NCBI GenBank assembly: GCA_026901365.1
Contig: QLOH01000380.1
Location: 62,001 to 126,000 of the forward strand
From: Sesbania bispinosa
Taxonomy: Eukaryota; Streptophyta; Magnoliopsida; Fabales; Fabaceae
Reading direction: 5' to 3'
DNA: 64,000 nucleotides
Below the pieces are notes generated by a model, which was not told the origin of the DNA, searched no databases, and was given only the letters and a program-made list of their open reading frames with translations. Position numbers and translations under genes: made by a program. Shown one piece after another: positions 11,146 through 22,261 of the stretch (position 1 is the first letter of the stretch; each line of letters starts with the position of its first letter).

Positions 11146-11333
11146 AGCCAAATTTTAAAACGGCATTTATTAGGGCTTGTCCCTCACTCTTTCCATTCCT
11201 TCACTTCATTATTAGAGAGAGAAACATCGAGGGAGAAAGAGAGAAGAAGAAGAGGATTTGTTACCTTTCCTCAAAGTCATTCACAAGCTTGGATTCACCC
11301 CTCCTACTACCCCATCACTTCTATTTCCTCCTA

Positions 11334-11347
11334 CTCTTGAGGTGAGT
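11334..11347 (+). promoter_or_regulatory. Conserved splice-donor-like site in LTR
   Basis: CTCTTGAGGTGAGT is a near-consensus plant 5' splice site after the leader. The equivalent position is conserved at 15029-15042 and 26031-26045. Confidence 0.45.
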
Positions 11348-11592
11348 CTTTCATCTTAATTGCTCTATTGTATGCCCCCTACTCCTCTCTCCCCTTGCTT
11401 ATTTGCTTTGTTTATGAGTGTTATTGTCTTGGATGCTTGAATGGTATATGTAGATGTCTTAAACCCTAGGTTATTCTTAGTGTTTTGGGTTGTAAATCTC
11501 TATGGAATAGTCCTTTGTGCATACTATGCCATTCATGCTCATTGATGAACATAGTTATGATATCTTTAAGCATTCATGGGCCAACGGCCTGT

Positions 11593-13020
11593 AGTTGGAA
11601 AAGTCTCAAGAAGGGGGGTTGAATTGAGACACGTCTAGGCCTGTAAAAGTTAAAACTCATTTTTACATTTGTTCTCAAGTGTTTCGCACTTGGACGTCAA
11701 AAGGTTAGCCTCAGACAAAAGCAAAAATGAATCTAAGTTGAGCTTGATTTCATATATAACTTTTGTTTCTGAACTGTTTGTGAAGATCGTGCTACAGTCC
11801 TAAGTGTGTGTCTGAGTTATGATTTGATTATTTTGATTCAAAGAGCAAACTCAGAACCACTTTAAGATGCAATGAATGTAAGTAAAAAGAGGTAAGGGTC
11901 AGAAAAGATATACACAACAGATTTATATTGGTTCACTCTTATCAACCAAGAGTTACGTCAAGTCCCCACCTCAGTGAGATTTTTCTACTAACTTCTTCAA
12001 AGTTACAAGTATTCTTTTTCATGGACCTCTTCAAAATCCTCAGTATTCTTCTTATAGGGCCTCTTTAGGCTCCTAAGTATTTTCCTTGCAAGGCCTCTCT
12101 AGGCTCCTGAGTATTCTCCTTGCAGGGCCTCTCCAGGCTCCTAAGTAGTCTTGTACAAGTCTCTTCAAGCTTCTCAACTTTACACCACAGTCCAGAACAC
12201 CTTTCTGACTTAGTGGAGGAGCAACAACCAATTATAATGAAGATGGTGTTTTTCTTAACTTGAGCTTTTTAACACACATAGTGTGAATGACCAATGAAGT
12301 CCTCAAGTTAAGTTACAGAACTTTACAACCCACAAATAAACTCAAAGAGTTTGATAGCCAATGAAGAATGTGTGGGAGAAACAAGATAACGAATATACAG
12401 ATGAATATGATTAAATAGAATCTAAGTTCTTGAGCGCAGTATTCTTGCCTAAGTATTTCTTTGTGTGACGTCACTTGCTTCTGAGTTTCTGATTCCTTTT
12501 TATAGAGTTGCTAGAAAATGTGACCGTTTATAGCCGTTAGCAACTTGTCCTTTTCTTGTCAGGAACTTTTTCAGTACAAGAAGGTTGTACTTGCTTTTGA
12601 CTTGATGTTATATGCTTTTCTCTTGGTGAGTGCATTTGTGTCTATCTTGAATATGAGTTTACATGCATCCGTGTCTGACTTGTGTTATGAGTCTGACTTG
12701 AGTTGGTGCTTCTGATCTTGTCTTTTGACTTCCATAAATTGTCACAATGTGCAGATGTTCTTTTTAGGATCATGAGGCTTCAACTCTTGAAATTGAGTTG
12801 TAGTTGAACTTCAATCAGACGAGTCACTTGTTGCACTTTGATGCGTTTGACTGGGATTATGCTTGCTAGGTGCTAATGAAGTGCCTTCTTATGTCTGCAT
12901 TGGGGTTAGATGCTAAAGTTGCACACTCAAGTAACGTGGTTAGATGCAGATTGCAACTCAGAATGAAACTTGAATTTTTTCTAAGTTAGAGGGGTTGCCA
13001 TTCATTAAAACACTATGAAT
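11593..13020. mobile_element. Unclassified repetitive element nested in LTR remnant 1
   Basis: This segment, absent from the sister LTRs, begins near 'gttggaaaagtctcaagaag' with the purine run AAGAAGGGGGG followed by TTGAATTGAG. It includes a 'ttcactcttatcaaccaaga' block often seen in LTRs of large plant retroelements. It has no coding capacity. I infer a non-autonomous LTR element or a solo LTR. Both borders are approximate and no target duplication was seen. Confidence 0.4.
12022..12152. repeat. ~34-bp minisatellite
   Basis: Four imperfect tandem copies of 'gcctctctaggctcctgagt' plus 'attctccttgcagg', inside the nested element. Confidence 0.8.
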
Positions 13021-13484
13021 TTGAGGGTTTGACTTAACATGGCCATAAAAGAATATGTAATAGAGTGTTCGGACTATCAAAGGGTCGTCGGACCATCACA
13101 GACCTTTGAGCAATCATGTTTAAGAAGAACGAGGTCACCACATCGACCTCTCTGCCAAGTGGGGTTCCTCAACCTAAAAAAAAATCACAGGCAAGGTTCA
13201 TTGACTTCTAATAAAAATTAATCATAGGTGGCCCTAGATGACGGTCCTTGATCACATGGCCTAGCGCTCAATCATAGTCACAGATAAATATAAAAGACCC
13301 CGGGTGTCGGGTAAAAACACATCACAATCATGTTTTACTTACTTCCATGTATTTGTACTCTTGATGGAATTGCGCATGATGTATGTTTGTTGCATCCCAT
13401 TTGCTTGACTTCCTAAACGGCATGCTTTTATCACACTCAATGGTGGCCTAACCCTTTTGAGAACATTATATTTTATAATTTGCA

Positions 13485-13955
13485 TGGTGATAAACTTTAG
13501 TTGTTGTCAAATCAATAAAATATATCAAACCAAAGAGTTGTGACCGAGTTGGCAACGCAAACTAAGATTGTGGGGGAGAGCTCGCACGTTGGATCCCACT
13601 AAATACCACTCACTTATAAGAAGGGGCCTTAATTGTGATTAAACCCCAAACAGAATTTTTCTTGATAATAGGAGATATTTATGGTGATAAAAATAAAAAA
13701 TTAATAAAATATATCAACATTGGTTCAAGTAATATTATATATTTAATTTTTCATAAATAAGATATTGAGGTGGATCATTTCATTTAATAAAAGAAATAAT
13801 GAGAGCAAAATCTGTGGGATTATCACACCATGTCATGTGAGGCAATTTAAAAATAAATAAAAATGATATGATCGAGTCATCATTAATTTTTATTTAAAAA
13901 ATAATTAAAAAAACTTATTTTGCAAAACTAGTCTTCGACAAGAGTTTGGATTTGA
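13485..13955. repeat. Duplicated PAP downstream sequence, copy 2, split by a SINE
   Basis: Matches copy 1 (10375-10685) from 'gtgataaactttagttgttg' through 'cttattttgcaaaa'. The SINE at 13529-13702 interrupts it. Copy 2 continues further than copy 1 ('ctagtcttcgacaagagttt'). Confidence 0.8.
13529..13702 (+). mobile_element. tRNA-derived SINE with perfect 15-bp target duplication
   Basis: A 174-bp insert is flanked by AATAAAATATATCAA at 13514-13528 and 13703-13717. The 5' part has a pol III A-box-like 'tgaccgagttggca' and, about 40 bp on, a B-box-like 'cgttggatccca', as in tRNA-derived SINEs. The 3' end is A-rich ('gataaaaataaaaaatt'). The empty site is visible in the sister repeat near 10405, which proves insertion. 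It would be mobilised by a LINE reverse transcriptase. Confidence 0.8.
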
Positions 13956-14316
13956 TTATGGATATAGAATGCTAGAAGCTTAATTTCATTGCACGTTTGA
14001 TATTTCTATTTCAGTTTATTATTTAGCAACACCCTTCTCTTGTGTCACTTCAGTTTTTGTTTTAAGAAAAACAAAAAATATGAAAATAATGGAATGCATA
14101 AAAAAATAATTTTGATAATTACACAGAAAAAGGGAAAAAATGGGCAATTGTTTTCAGTTCACACGGGCTTCCTCATGATGGAGCCAAGAGTTTTTTCCCC
14201 TGTTTTATTAAAGTGAATTAGTCTGATGTTTTTGTTAAAGTGAATTAGTGAAACTTAAAAAAATTAAAACAAAATAGAATAATATTAAAAATGATTGAGT
14301 AAATTTTGAGATAAGC
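13956..14316. other. AT-rich sequence without recognised content
   Basis: Contains A/T runs and the direct repeat 'gttaaagtgaattagt' at 14204-14250. No open frame or element termini were recognised. Confidence 0.5.
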
Positions 14317-14378
14317 CCAATTTTCCTTCTTTTTTTCATAGCCAATTTTGAAAACAAAATTGTTTTAAGGGGTAGAAT
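14317..14378 (+). mobile_element. 3' internal end of a gypsy element with polypurine tract
   Basis: 'catagccaattttgaaaaca' followed by 'aaattgttttaaggggtaga' corresponds, in reverse complement, to 20826-20880, the tail of the chromovirus pol region. It runs directly into an LTR at 14379. This links the TGTAACATC LTR family to the Tekay-type element. Confidence 0.7.
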
Positions 14379-16073
14379 TGTAACATCACAAATTATAAAT
14401 CTTTTTGTAAATAGAATTAATAAGGGAAGAGGTTTTATAAAAGGAATTAGGGGAAAAAGGAACTAAAAATGAAAAGTGGAAAATTAGGATTCTGATATCC
14501 TCACTCATGGGAGAAGGTCTCGCTTGAGAGAGCATATCATAAAAAAGGGGGAAATTTTGGGTACTGTCATGCTCGCTCAAGCGAGAGGGAGTAAAAGATT
14601 GGGGAAAATGTTTCTGGTTTGCTCACTCAAGAGAGGATCCCTCACTTCAGCAATTCAGGGGAAATTCCAGAGATGTTCTCTGGAATCCCCTCGCTCAAGC
14701 GCAATTCAGCTCGCTTGAGCGCAATTCCAAGAGTTGCTCTCTGGAATGTTCTTACTCAAGCGAGCATTCTCTCGTTTGAGCGAGGAAGTGTGTACTTCAG
14801 GATTTTGTTTTTCCTCGCTAAAGCGAGAAAGCCTCGCTTGAGCGTCGTATCTGTTTTTTTTAAACCAGATTTTAGGGCTTGGCCCTCATTTATTATTTTC
14901 CACCCCCATTTCTAGAGAGAGGCTTTCTAGAGAGAGAAGGAGTTTTGAAGCCAAGAGGAAGAAGAAGAGGAAGGCAAGGATTGCTCATCCCCAACCCCTC
15001 AACTCCATTCCCCCTTCACATTTGATATCTCTTGAGGTGAGTATAACTCACACACCACCACCCAATCTTGCTTGAATTTTTCCAATCAACCCTAATCTCT
15101 CTCTTTCCCTTTCCTTGGCTTATATGTGTGATTAACGTGATGTTTTTTTCTCTATTATGATGTATGGTATTTTAGATTGGTTGTAACATGAGTTGGGGTT
15201 TCTTTCTCTAGTTAGGGTTCCTTATAATCCTTAGAATAGTTAACCATTACTTCATGAATCATGTATTATGCCCTATGTGTGAGTTGCGCATCATGGATTC
15301 GACCCTAGTTAAAAATCAGAAAATGAGTTTGGCTTCGGCCGCAATAAGAATGGCTTCGGCCCCAGTTCTGGCTTCGGCCCCCGTTAACCTTAACAAATCA
15401 AGATTGGACTTCAGTCCCCACTTAATGGTGGTGATTAGTACCAAAGGAAGACGTGTCTTGTAGTCTAAGCTCAGGTTTAGCCTCAGTTTAGTTATAAGAC
15501 CTTGTCTGTCAGGTAATGCAGGTCATGCACGTCATGTTTATGTTAAGTGGAGATATCATGTCGTGAATTATTTTATTTATCCCGTTGCATTTCATTTTCC
15601 TGCTTACCCACATTGCATGTTGCATAGTTATATTCACTGAGACCTCTGTCTCACCACACATTTTGTGGGCTATATTTTAGATGCACAAGTTCCTCCCCGC
15701 GCTGGTCTGTGAGCATGGAGCTTGGGGAATGTTCTTGTACCTTTTGATTTTTGGGCCCAGTATATTATGTATTTAGTTGCTAGGCCCCATTTATGATTGG
15801 ATCTTAATTATGATGTTTACTTATTCTTTTGTGTGATATGACTTTACATGTGCAGCCTTCGGACCCTTCTATTTTTTTAGGGCACATGTATAGGGTATCC
15901 CAAATGATTATTATGTATTAGACAAACTTGAAGCCTTGTTGGTTCTTATGTATTCAATTATGTTTTCATATACTATTTAAGTAATCGTTAGAAGCTTAAG
16001 CGATGGATGATGTTTGTATGAACGATATCTAAATGGCGCGAAATAATTTAAAAAATTCAGGAATTTGGCAACT
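14379..16073 (+). mobile_element. Ty3/gypsy (Tekay-like) 3' LTR remnant 2, truncated
   Basis: Begins TGTAACATCAC. It shares the palindrome array (14510-14850), the 'tctagagagagaaggag' leader (14918-14945), the TCTTGAGGTGAGT donor-like site and, near its end, 'gatatctaaatggcgcgaaa', which aligns with 27362-27383 of the solo LTR. The last roughly 60 bp of the LTR are missing; the sequence passes into the CACTA element near 16073. Confidence 0.75.
15324..15386. repeat. GGCTTCGGCC short repeats in LTR 2
   Basis: Three close copies of the near-palindrome 'ggcttcggcc'. The solo LTR has a different palindromic repeat (GGTCTTAAGACC) in the corresponding region. Confidence 0.7.
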
Positions 16074-16613
16074 ACAAGAAATTCATCTTTTAGAGACGGC
16101 CGTAAGCCGTCGGTAAAAGGTGAAAAGCCATCGCTACAGGCTACGTAGCGACGGCTTCGCGACGGCCACAAGGACATCGCTACACAACTTGTCGTAAATG
16201 CAGTAGCGACGAGCAAAGTGGGTCGTCGCTACCTATAAACGACCTAGTCGTCTCTAAAGCTGACTCTAAAAGCTGACTCTAAATTTATTGTTATTTTTTT
16301 ATTTTAATATTTAGGGTTTACAGTTTATTTTTATTAATTTTAAAATTATAAAAACAAGACTAAATATTATATGAACACATCGACACAAGAAAAAAAAATA
16401 TATATATACATAATTTGTTCAAATATAATACAATAAAAGTATAATAAAATATAAAAAAAATCAATGGTCACGACGATGCTGGGGGTGTGGTGGGGTCGGC
16501 TCCTCATCCTCATCCAACGGTTGGTCATCCAGGGCGACAACATAGTGGGGGTGCGGCTGAGCCTGAGCTTATGCCTGAGCTGCAGCCTGAGCATCCAACA
16601 ACTACTGCATCTG

Positions 16614-18237
16614 TTATCGGAGTCGTCCTAACTCATCCTCTAACTGTGCAGCCTTCGCTATAACTTGGCGAGACTCCTGCCTTGCCTCAATTACTTCGTG
16701 GCGCAACACCTCCTTAGTAGAATGTCGTAACCCGGACCCGTCACTCCCGCAGGTATGAGCCCGAGACTCCTGAGTGAGGCTGGTCACACCTAGACGAATG
16801 TTGGTTGCCAAGTCCCCGGTGCCATAACAGCGGCCTCGGATCTTGCCACCCGCAACATCCCTCCAGATCTCCAGCTTGGTGGAGGCATCAGTCATAGAGG
16901 TGTCCCCCAACTGTAACTCCACCTCCCTCAGGTGGTCCTAGTAATTTGTCTGTTGAGGTAAAAATATAAATAATTAATTATATATTCAATTGTAATTATA
17001 TGAAATTATATAAAAAAACATTTATTAAAAAACACTTACATAGGTTGACCGCGCTCGACCATCTACCCAGCCACCACCCGTTTTTATGTGGGTGGCAACA
17101 AAGAACTCGTCGGGCTCGACCTCCCGCCCAAACTGTCGAACGTACACAGAAAAATTACACAAATTAATTATTTTAACAACAAATAGAAACATAATACAAT
17201 AAAAGTGTTTGTTTATACATACCATATCCAACGCCACCTCATAATGGGCCTTGCGGCCCGTGGTGTGGACTGTCCCCCGCGTTGAGAAGCTTGGTTGTTC
17301 TTGTTACGAGCGGACTTTCTCTTGAATTCCTCAGAGGCTCAGTACGCCAAAAGACCCTGCCAGGCCTCCTCACCACACCACGTGGGCCTCTTCCCAGCTT
17401 TTCGGGCCTTGTTCATCATATCTCGAAGGCGACGAGCAACCCTCTGCTTGTACACCTTCTTGATTTGGGCCTCATGAGAAGGGTCCCAAGTCACTCGACT
17501 CTGCAAAATAAAAATAGGGTAATTTATAACAAATTGACATAACTTAAGAATTTTTTTTAAAGTGTTTAGGGTTTATAATTACCGTGAACTCTTCCCACCA
17601 TTTGTCTCTTACATCCTTCGGGGTGACCTCCCACAGGTAGTGAGGACCTCAGAACTGCGCTCGTATCGCATGACCAATGGTTGCGATAGGTGGGTTGTTA
17701 GACACCGAACTGTAAAATAAAATATTCAATTTTAACAGTTAAAACAATTAAAGATGATATATAAATATTAATTCTAAAGAAGGAAAAAATAAACAAACTC
17801 ATCCCTTGCCATATGGTCAAATAATAACCCGACCTTGAGCATCTACCTCATGAGGTCGGGATGAGCTGGCACCCTGGAACCGAGTTGGCTCCTCATTAGA
17901 CTTATGGTCACCGTCCCCATCCATCTGATCTTGGGCGTCCTCAGCGTCCAGCTCGGGCACAGTGTCATCCTCCACTACTGGAGGCATCTGAACTACTCCC
18001 GGTGTCGGGATGAATCTTATACCATCAACCTCTGCGGCAGAAAGTGGAGTGGAGGAAAAAGAAGTCTGAATGGGCGGTCGCCGGTGCCGCTAAGGTGGAT
18101 GGACCCTCCGGCATCTGATCAGAATGAGTGAGGTTGACTCTCTCACACATCGCGCAAGCTGCCATCTCACGTAGCTCGCCGGGAGGGATGGACCTCCCTT
18201 TACTCGGTGGGATCTTCTCTCCACCTCTACCACGCAT
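16614..18237 (-). pseudogene. CACTA accessory gene, Transposase_24 (Ptta/En/Spm) type
   Basis: The gene starts at 18237 (MRGRGGEKIPPSKGR) and reads through several exons: an acidic linker to GRVII-stop-PYGKG; NNPPIATIGHAIRAQF-stop-GPHYLW with KDVRDKWWEEF (17583-17716); RVTWDPSHEAQIKKVYKQR...LLAY-stop-ASEEFKRKSARNKNNQ (17240-17500); FGREVEPDEFFVATHIKTGG (17040-17140); then LEIWRDVAGGKIRGRCYGTGD and a coiled-coil-like tail (16614-16922). This block order is typical of the DNA-binding protein of CACTA elements. Three TGA stops (17817-17819, 17649-17651, 17339-17341) interrupt the exons, at least two where the family has Trp, so it is dead. Confidence 0.85.
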
Positions 18238-18244
18238 CCTAGGA

Positions 18245-18600
18245 ATTTTTCTAAATGAAAATTACTAATTAATAATTATATAAATTAAATAATTAGTAAT
18301 ATACTATTTACTAATTACTAATTACTAATATACTAATAAATTAAATAATTACTATTACTAATATACTAATTACTAATAATTATATAAATTAAATAATTAC
18401 TAATATACTACTTACTAATTACTAATTACTAATATACTAATAAATTAAATAATTATATTTCTAATATACTAATTACTAATAATTATATAAATTAAATATT
18501 ACTAATATACTAATTACTAATTACTAATACCAATATCACAATAATAAACTAATAAAAAATAAATTATTATTTACAAATAAATTAATTAAAACTATAAAAC
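18245..18600. repeat. AT-rich tandem repeats 'aattactaatatactaatta'
   Basis: Degenerate short-unit array (taattacta / atatactaat) lying upstream of the CACTA gene start. No genes. Confidence 0.8.
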
Positions 18601-19083
18601 TTACTTGTTGTGATGTCCGAGAAGGATTGAAGATTGAAGGAGTTCTAAAGTCACCTACAGACAACTATTTTGGTTTCTGATCGGTTCAAAACAAACTCTC
18701 AAGGAGGGAACTTTTTAATCGGTTGGTTTCTGGGAATGGAAAAGAGAGAAGGACAGAAACAAGGATGGCTTGAAGTGAGGAAAAGAGAGGTTAGAGGAGA
18801 AGGAAGTTGAAAATGGAGGAAGAGGGGAGGGGGAAGGGTTTTTCACGCGTATAACTTTTAATGTAGCGACGGTCTGGTCGTCGCTACTTTTAAAATCATC
18901 AGCGCACGCCAATTTCAAATTTTATTTTTAATGTAGCAACGGTCTAGCGTCGCTAAGGCCAGGCCATCGCTACTGTCGCCACCTAGCGACGGCTAGGCCG
19001 TCACTGAGCATTAATTGTACTGAACAATACAATTAATATTGTAGCGACAGCTTTGCCATTGCTACATGGTCGTCGCTAATTTA

Positions 19084-19294
19084 CGAATTTCTTGCTGAGA
19101 GGATTGAGCTTTGCCATATCTACACTATTGATTTGCATAATGGGGTCCTTAACATGAAACATTATGAGTATCACAACTATGAGTACTATTGCTAGAAGCA
19201 GTAACAGAGCTAATGGGAAAACACACAGTTTCATGAAACCGGGGTCCAGGTCTTTGGTGAAATCAACCTCATTGCTCCTTGGTTGCTCTACCAT
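19084..19294 (-). pseudogene. LEA_2/NHL-family pseudogene A (N-terminal part only)
   Basis: The N-terminus starts MVEQPRSNEVDFTKD, close to the MAEQPRSNEVDFTKD of the intact copy at 29858, followed by the membrane segment PLALLLLLAIVLIVVILIMF. Homology stops after AKLNPLS, where the CACTA element abuts at 19083. The LEA_2 domain and C-terminus are gone. The 5' flank (19295-20464) matches the other array members. Confidence 0.88.
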
Positions 19295-20464
19295 GGATGG
19301 CAAGGAAACTGAGATAAACAAGTTTTGGAAATTGCAACTGTGTTTGGCTGTTCTGTTCTGCTCTGCTCTTTAAAGCTTAAGGAAGTGTGGACCATTTTCG
19401 TTAAAGTTCTCTCTCTGCGTGGTGGTGTGAGAAAATCCAATGTTTTGAGTTCTGAGACAGTTCTACTATTTCATTTCACGTTTTAGTTTTTTATTTTGAT
19501 TTAATTTATCATTAAACTTAGAATAATTCTGACACTACACCCCAAACTTAGGGTACAGAGAGAGACCAAAAGAAAAAATAAAATGAAAAAGAAAAAGAAA
19601 ATAATAGTTGTGATAAATTATATAATATAAAAATTGCAATACCTACACGTGCTCACGTTAGCCACTCCCATTGAACTCGCATCAAAGAGATCAAGCACAA
19701 ATGATAAAGCACAAGGTACGTTAGCCACTCCCATTCAACTCGCATCAAAGAGTATAAAGATCAAGCACAAGGTTAAAGCATGATTAGTCGCTTCACTGAT
19801 ATATCAAATCAATCTGGTTTATATTAAATAACATAATATATATCTTCCAATAATCAGTTTCATTTTATTGTCTTTTTATTTCTCAATATCTCACTTCACA
19901 ACCTCGTTTGATAATCTAGAGGTCTTTGATACGCTTGTCAGAGACTCTAACATGTCATTTTTTTTTGTTACTATTAGGTGAATTTTTTTTTATCAGAATT
20001 TTTAATCGAGGTTTATGGCCATATATAGGCCTTACAATTTTATCATTTATGTGACGAATGACATGAGTGTGATGTACGTAGATTGTCACAAAACTTTTCC
20101 AATCCAATTATATTGTAACTTGGTACACTTATATTCCACAGATTGTATTTTCCATTCCCTAAACTCCCCCCCCCCCCCCCCCCCCCCCCCGTGAATGGAA
20201 TAAAGTGCAGAGTTTCATGTGTAACCCTGTAAAAATAACAAATGGTATCTATTAAAAAATTAGCTACAGGCCATTCAAAGCTATTCACTCTGTTACTTCG
20301 TAAGAAATAAATAATTAAACATCAGAATTGATTAGAAACAATTAAATTTAATTAATAATGTCATCAAGTTATTTTTATAATAAAAATATTCAGAGTACAT
20401 CCACTTGTATACATGGAGAATCAATGAGTGTTAACATAGATTTCACAATAAATAAATTATGAGT
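19295..20464. repeat. 5' flank of array unit A
   Basis: Repeats the flanks at 27466-28590 and 29859-31002. Shared blocks include 'ttttggaaattgcaactgtg', 'ccattttcgttaaagttctc', 'gttagccactcccattcaac' and 'ggagaatcaatgagtgttaa'. This flank would hold the LEA_2 promoter on the minus strand. No genes of its own. Confidence 0.85.
20166..20190. repeat. 25-nt poly-C tract
   Basis: An uninterrupted run of 25 C. The paralogous positions at about 28280 and 30688 have only four to six C, so the run expanded in this unit only. Confidence 0.9.
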
Positions 20465-20790
20465 ATATAAAAGAAATTTAACAATTAACTTAAAAGTGAG
20501 CAAAAATGCTAATTATCAATAACTATTAGAGAAAAATATTTTAAAATATATTTAATGATATTATATTAATAATTATTAATTATTATGTATATGTATGCAT
20601 TTATTACCTGGGAAAAAATTCTTTAATCATATTTTTTTATACTACGTATATACTATTAAATATTAACTATCATCGCATTAAATAATTATAATATGTTTAT
20701 TAAAATGACTTATAAATGAATTTAAGGAATATGTAAAAGGTCTTTGATATCAATTATTCATGACAAAAACAAATTTAACCTACTAACATT
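20465..20790. repeat. Partial array unit left of the chromovirus
   Basis: 'aacaattaacttaaaagtga' through 'aaaaggtctttgatatcaat' repeats 23870-24165 and 28590-28880. It is the start of a tandem unit, cut off by the retroelement fragment. Confidence 0.8.
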
Positions 20791-20879
20791 CTTAATGAAA
20801 TTGATTTTAATTTTTGGGATGTTAATATCCTACCCCCCTTAAAACAATTTTGTCCCCAAAATTGGCTAAAAAAATCTAA

Positions 20880-21672
20880 AAGTTACCTCAAACTCCAAAA
20901 ACAATTCCGGAAATTGAGAACGGGTGTCCTCCTTCTTCTCCCAAGTGGCCTCCTCAGGTGACTGGCCAACCCAAATCACCTTCACCAGCAGAATGGTCTT
21001 ATTCCTCAGGGCATTGACACTTCAGTCGATAATCTGTGCAGGTCTAGTTGGAACTGTCAAATATTCCCTTAGCTGAATTGATTCTGTGCTTATGATGTGT
21101 GAAGGATCATGGACATATTTTCTGAGTTGGGATACATGGAAGACATCATGAATATTGGATAGGTGGGGTGGTAAGGCTATCCGGTATGCAAGAGGACCAA
21201 TCCTTTGCAGGATTTGGAAAGGACCTATGAATCGGGGATTCAGTTTCGTGGCTTTGATTGCTCTTCCTATGCCTGTGACAAGAGTGACTTTCAAAAATAC
21301 ATGCTCACCTTCCTCAAACTCTAGGTCTTTCCTCCTCTTATCTGCATAACTTTTCTGCCGGCTTTGGGCAGTTACCAGTTTTTCCCTAATCCTCTTAATC
21401 TTCTTAGTAATTTCCTGAACCAACTCCGGACCCAACAAGTTCTTCTCCCCCACCTCACACCAACAAAGTGGGGACCTACATCTCCGGCCATACAGGGCCT
21501 CATAGGGTGTCATACCTATACTGCCATGAAAACTACTATTGTAGGCAAACTCTATGAATGACAGGAACCTATCCCAACTTCCCTTCTCCTCTAACACACA
21601 AGCCCTAAGCATATCCTCTAAGGTCTGGATGGTCCTCTCAGACTGACCGTCAGTCTGAGGGTGGTAAGCAGT
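20880..21672 (-). pseudogene. Chromovirus integrase C-terminal half and chromodomain
   Basis: Begins at AYHPQTDGQSERTIQTLEDML (catalytic Glu) and continues SFIEFAYNSSFHGSIGMTPYEALYGRRCRSP, the integrase C-terminal GPF-like region (LNPRFIGPFQILQRIGPLAYRIALP) and FHVSQLRKYVHD. It ends in a chromodomain (LRNKTILLVKVIWVG, then EEATWEKKED) that in this family is thought to target insertion to marked chromatin. A TGA at about 21022 separates the chromodomain from the rest. Confidence 0.88.
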
Positions 21673-22219
21673 ACTAATTACTAAACCTCAGTTTAGTACC
21701 AAAAGCCTGGTATAAAGCTTTCCAGAACCTAGGGGTGAACCTAGGATCCCTATCTGACACAATGCTAGAGGGTACACCATGGAGTTTCACAATCTCCTTG
21801 ATGTACAGGTCTGCTAATCTTCTCAGAGGGTAGGTATCCCTAATAGGTAGAAAGTGGGTCAACTTGGTCAGCCGGTCCACTATGACCAAAATGGCATCAA
21901 AGCCTACAGGGACTCTAGGTAGCCCCATCACAAAGTCTATAGCTATGGCCTCCCACTTCCACTCAAGTATTTCTAGGGGTAGGAGTGTTCCTTAGGGTTT
22001 CTGATGTTCTATCTTAATCTGCTGGCATACCAAACACCTAGAAACATACTCTGCTACCTCCTTTTTCATGCCATTCCACCAGAACATACTTTTCAAGTCT
22101 TGGTACATCTTGGTAATCCTAGGATGCACCGTGAACTTGCTCCTATGAGACTCCTCCAAAATCTCCTGCCTAAGACTACCCCCCTTAGGGACACAAACTC
22201 TTCCTCGGAAGAGAATCAT
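21673..22219 (-). pseudogene. Chromovirus integrase N-terminal half
   Basis: The HHCC zinc finger is visible (ESHRSKFTVHP, then RCLVCQQIK), as are the core Asp residues (AILVIVDRLTKLTHFLP and SIVSDRDPRF). The frame breaks at FGTKLRFS, where 7 extra bases (about 21673-21682) shift it away from the AYHPQTDGQ segment. A stop near 21990 separates the finger from the core. Confidence 0.88.
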
Positions 22220-22261
22220 CCCATCACCTGACTCGGTGAAGCCCGGTTGTCCCCTCCAGGC

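Larger units (their letters stand above)
10743..13484 (+). mobile_element. Ty3/gypsy LTR remnant 1 with nested insertion
   Basis: Starts TGTAACATCCC like the LTR at 25143. The order is the same: palindrome-rich segment (10880-11145), 'ttagagagaga' purine leader (about 11210-11260), then a CTCTTGAGGTGAGT block (11334-11347). From about 13290 'cccgggtgtcgggtaaaaac' matches 'ccttgggtgttgggtaaaac' of the solo LTR (26738). A foreign segment, roughly 11593-13020, interrupts it. The end near 13484 lacks the CA terminus and joins duplicated PAP flank, so the LTR is truncated. Grouping with the Tekay family rests on its sister at 14379. Confidence 0.72.
16074..19083 (-). mobile_element. CACTA (En/Spm) DNA transposon, non-autonomous
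   Basis: The left end reads AACTACAAGAAATTC, a damaged CACTACAAGAAA terminus; the right end is ...GAATTTCTTG. Both subterminal regions (16090-16260 and 18860-19075) carry many direct and inverted copies of 'agcgacggc' and 'gtcgtcgcta', the usual transposase-binding architecture of CACTA elements. Inside is a broken Transposase_24-type gene on the minus strand; no TNP2-type transposase is present. The flanks differ (gypsy LTR on the left, LEA_2 pseudogene on the right) and show no 3-bp duplication, so at least one border has been rearranged. Confidence 0.85.

Noticed and set aside
14524..14915. Two overlapping frames rich in SLKR/RAWP-like repeats
   Set aside because: They are translations of the LTR palindrome array, not conserved in frame between LTR copies.
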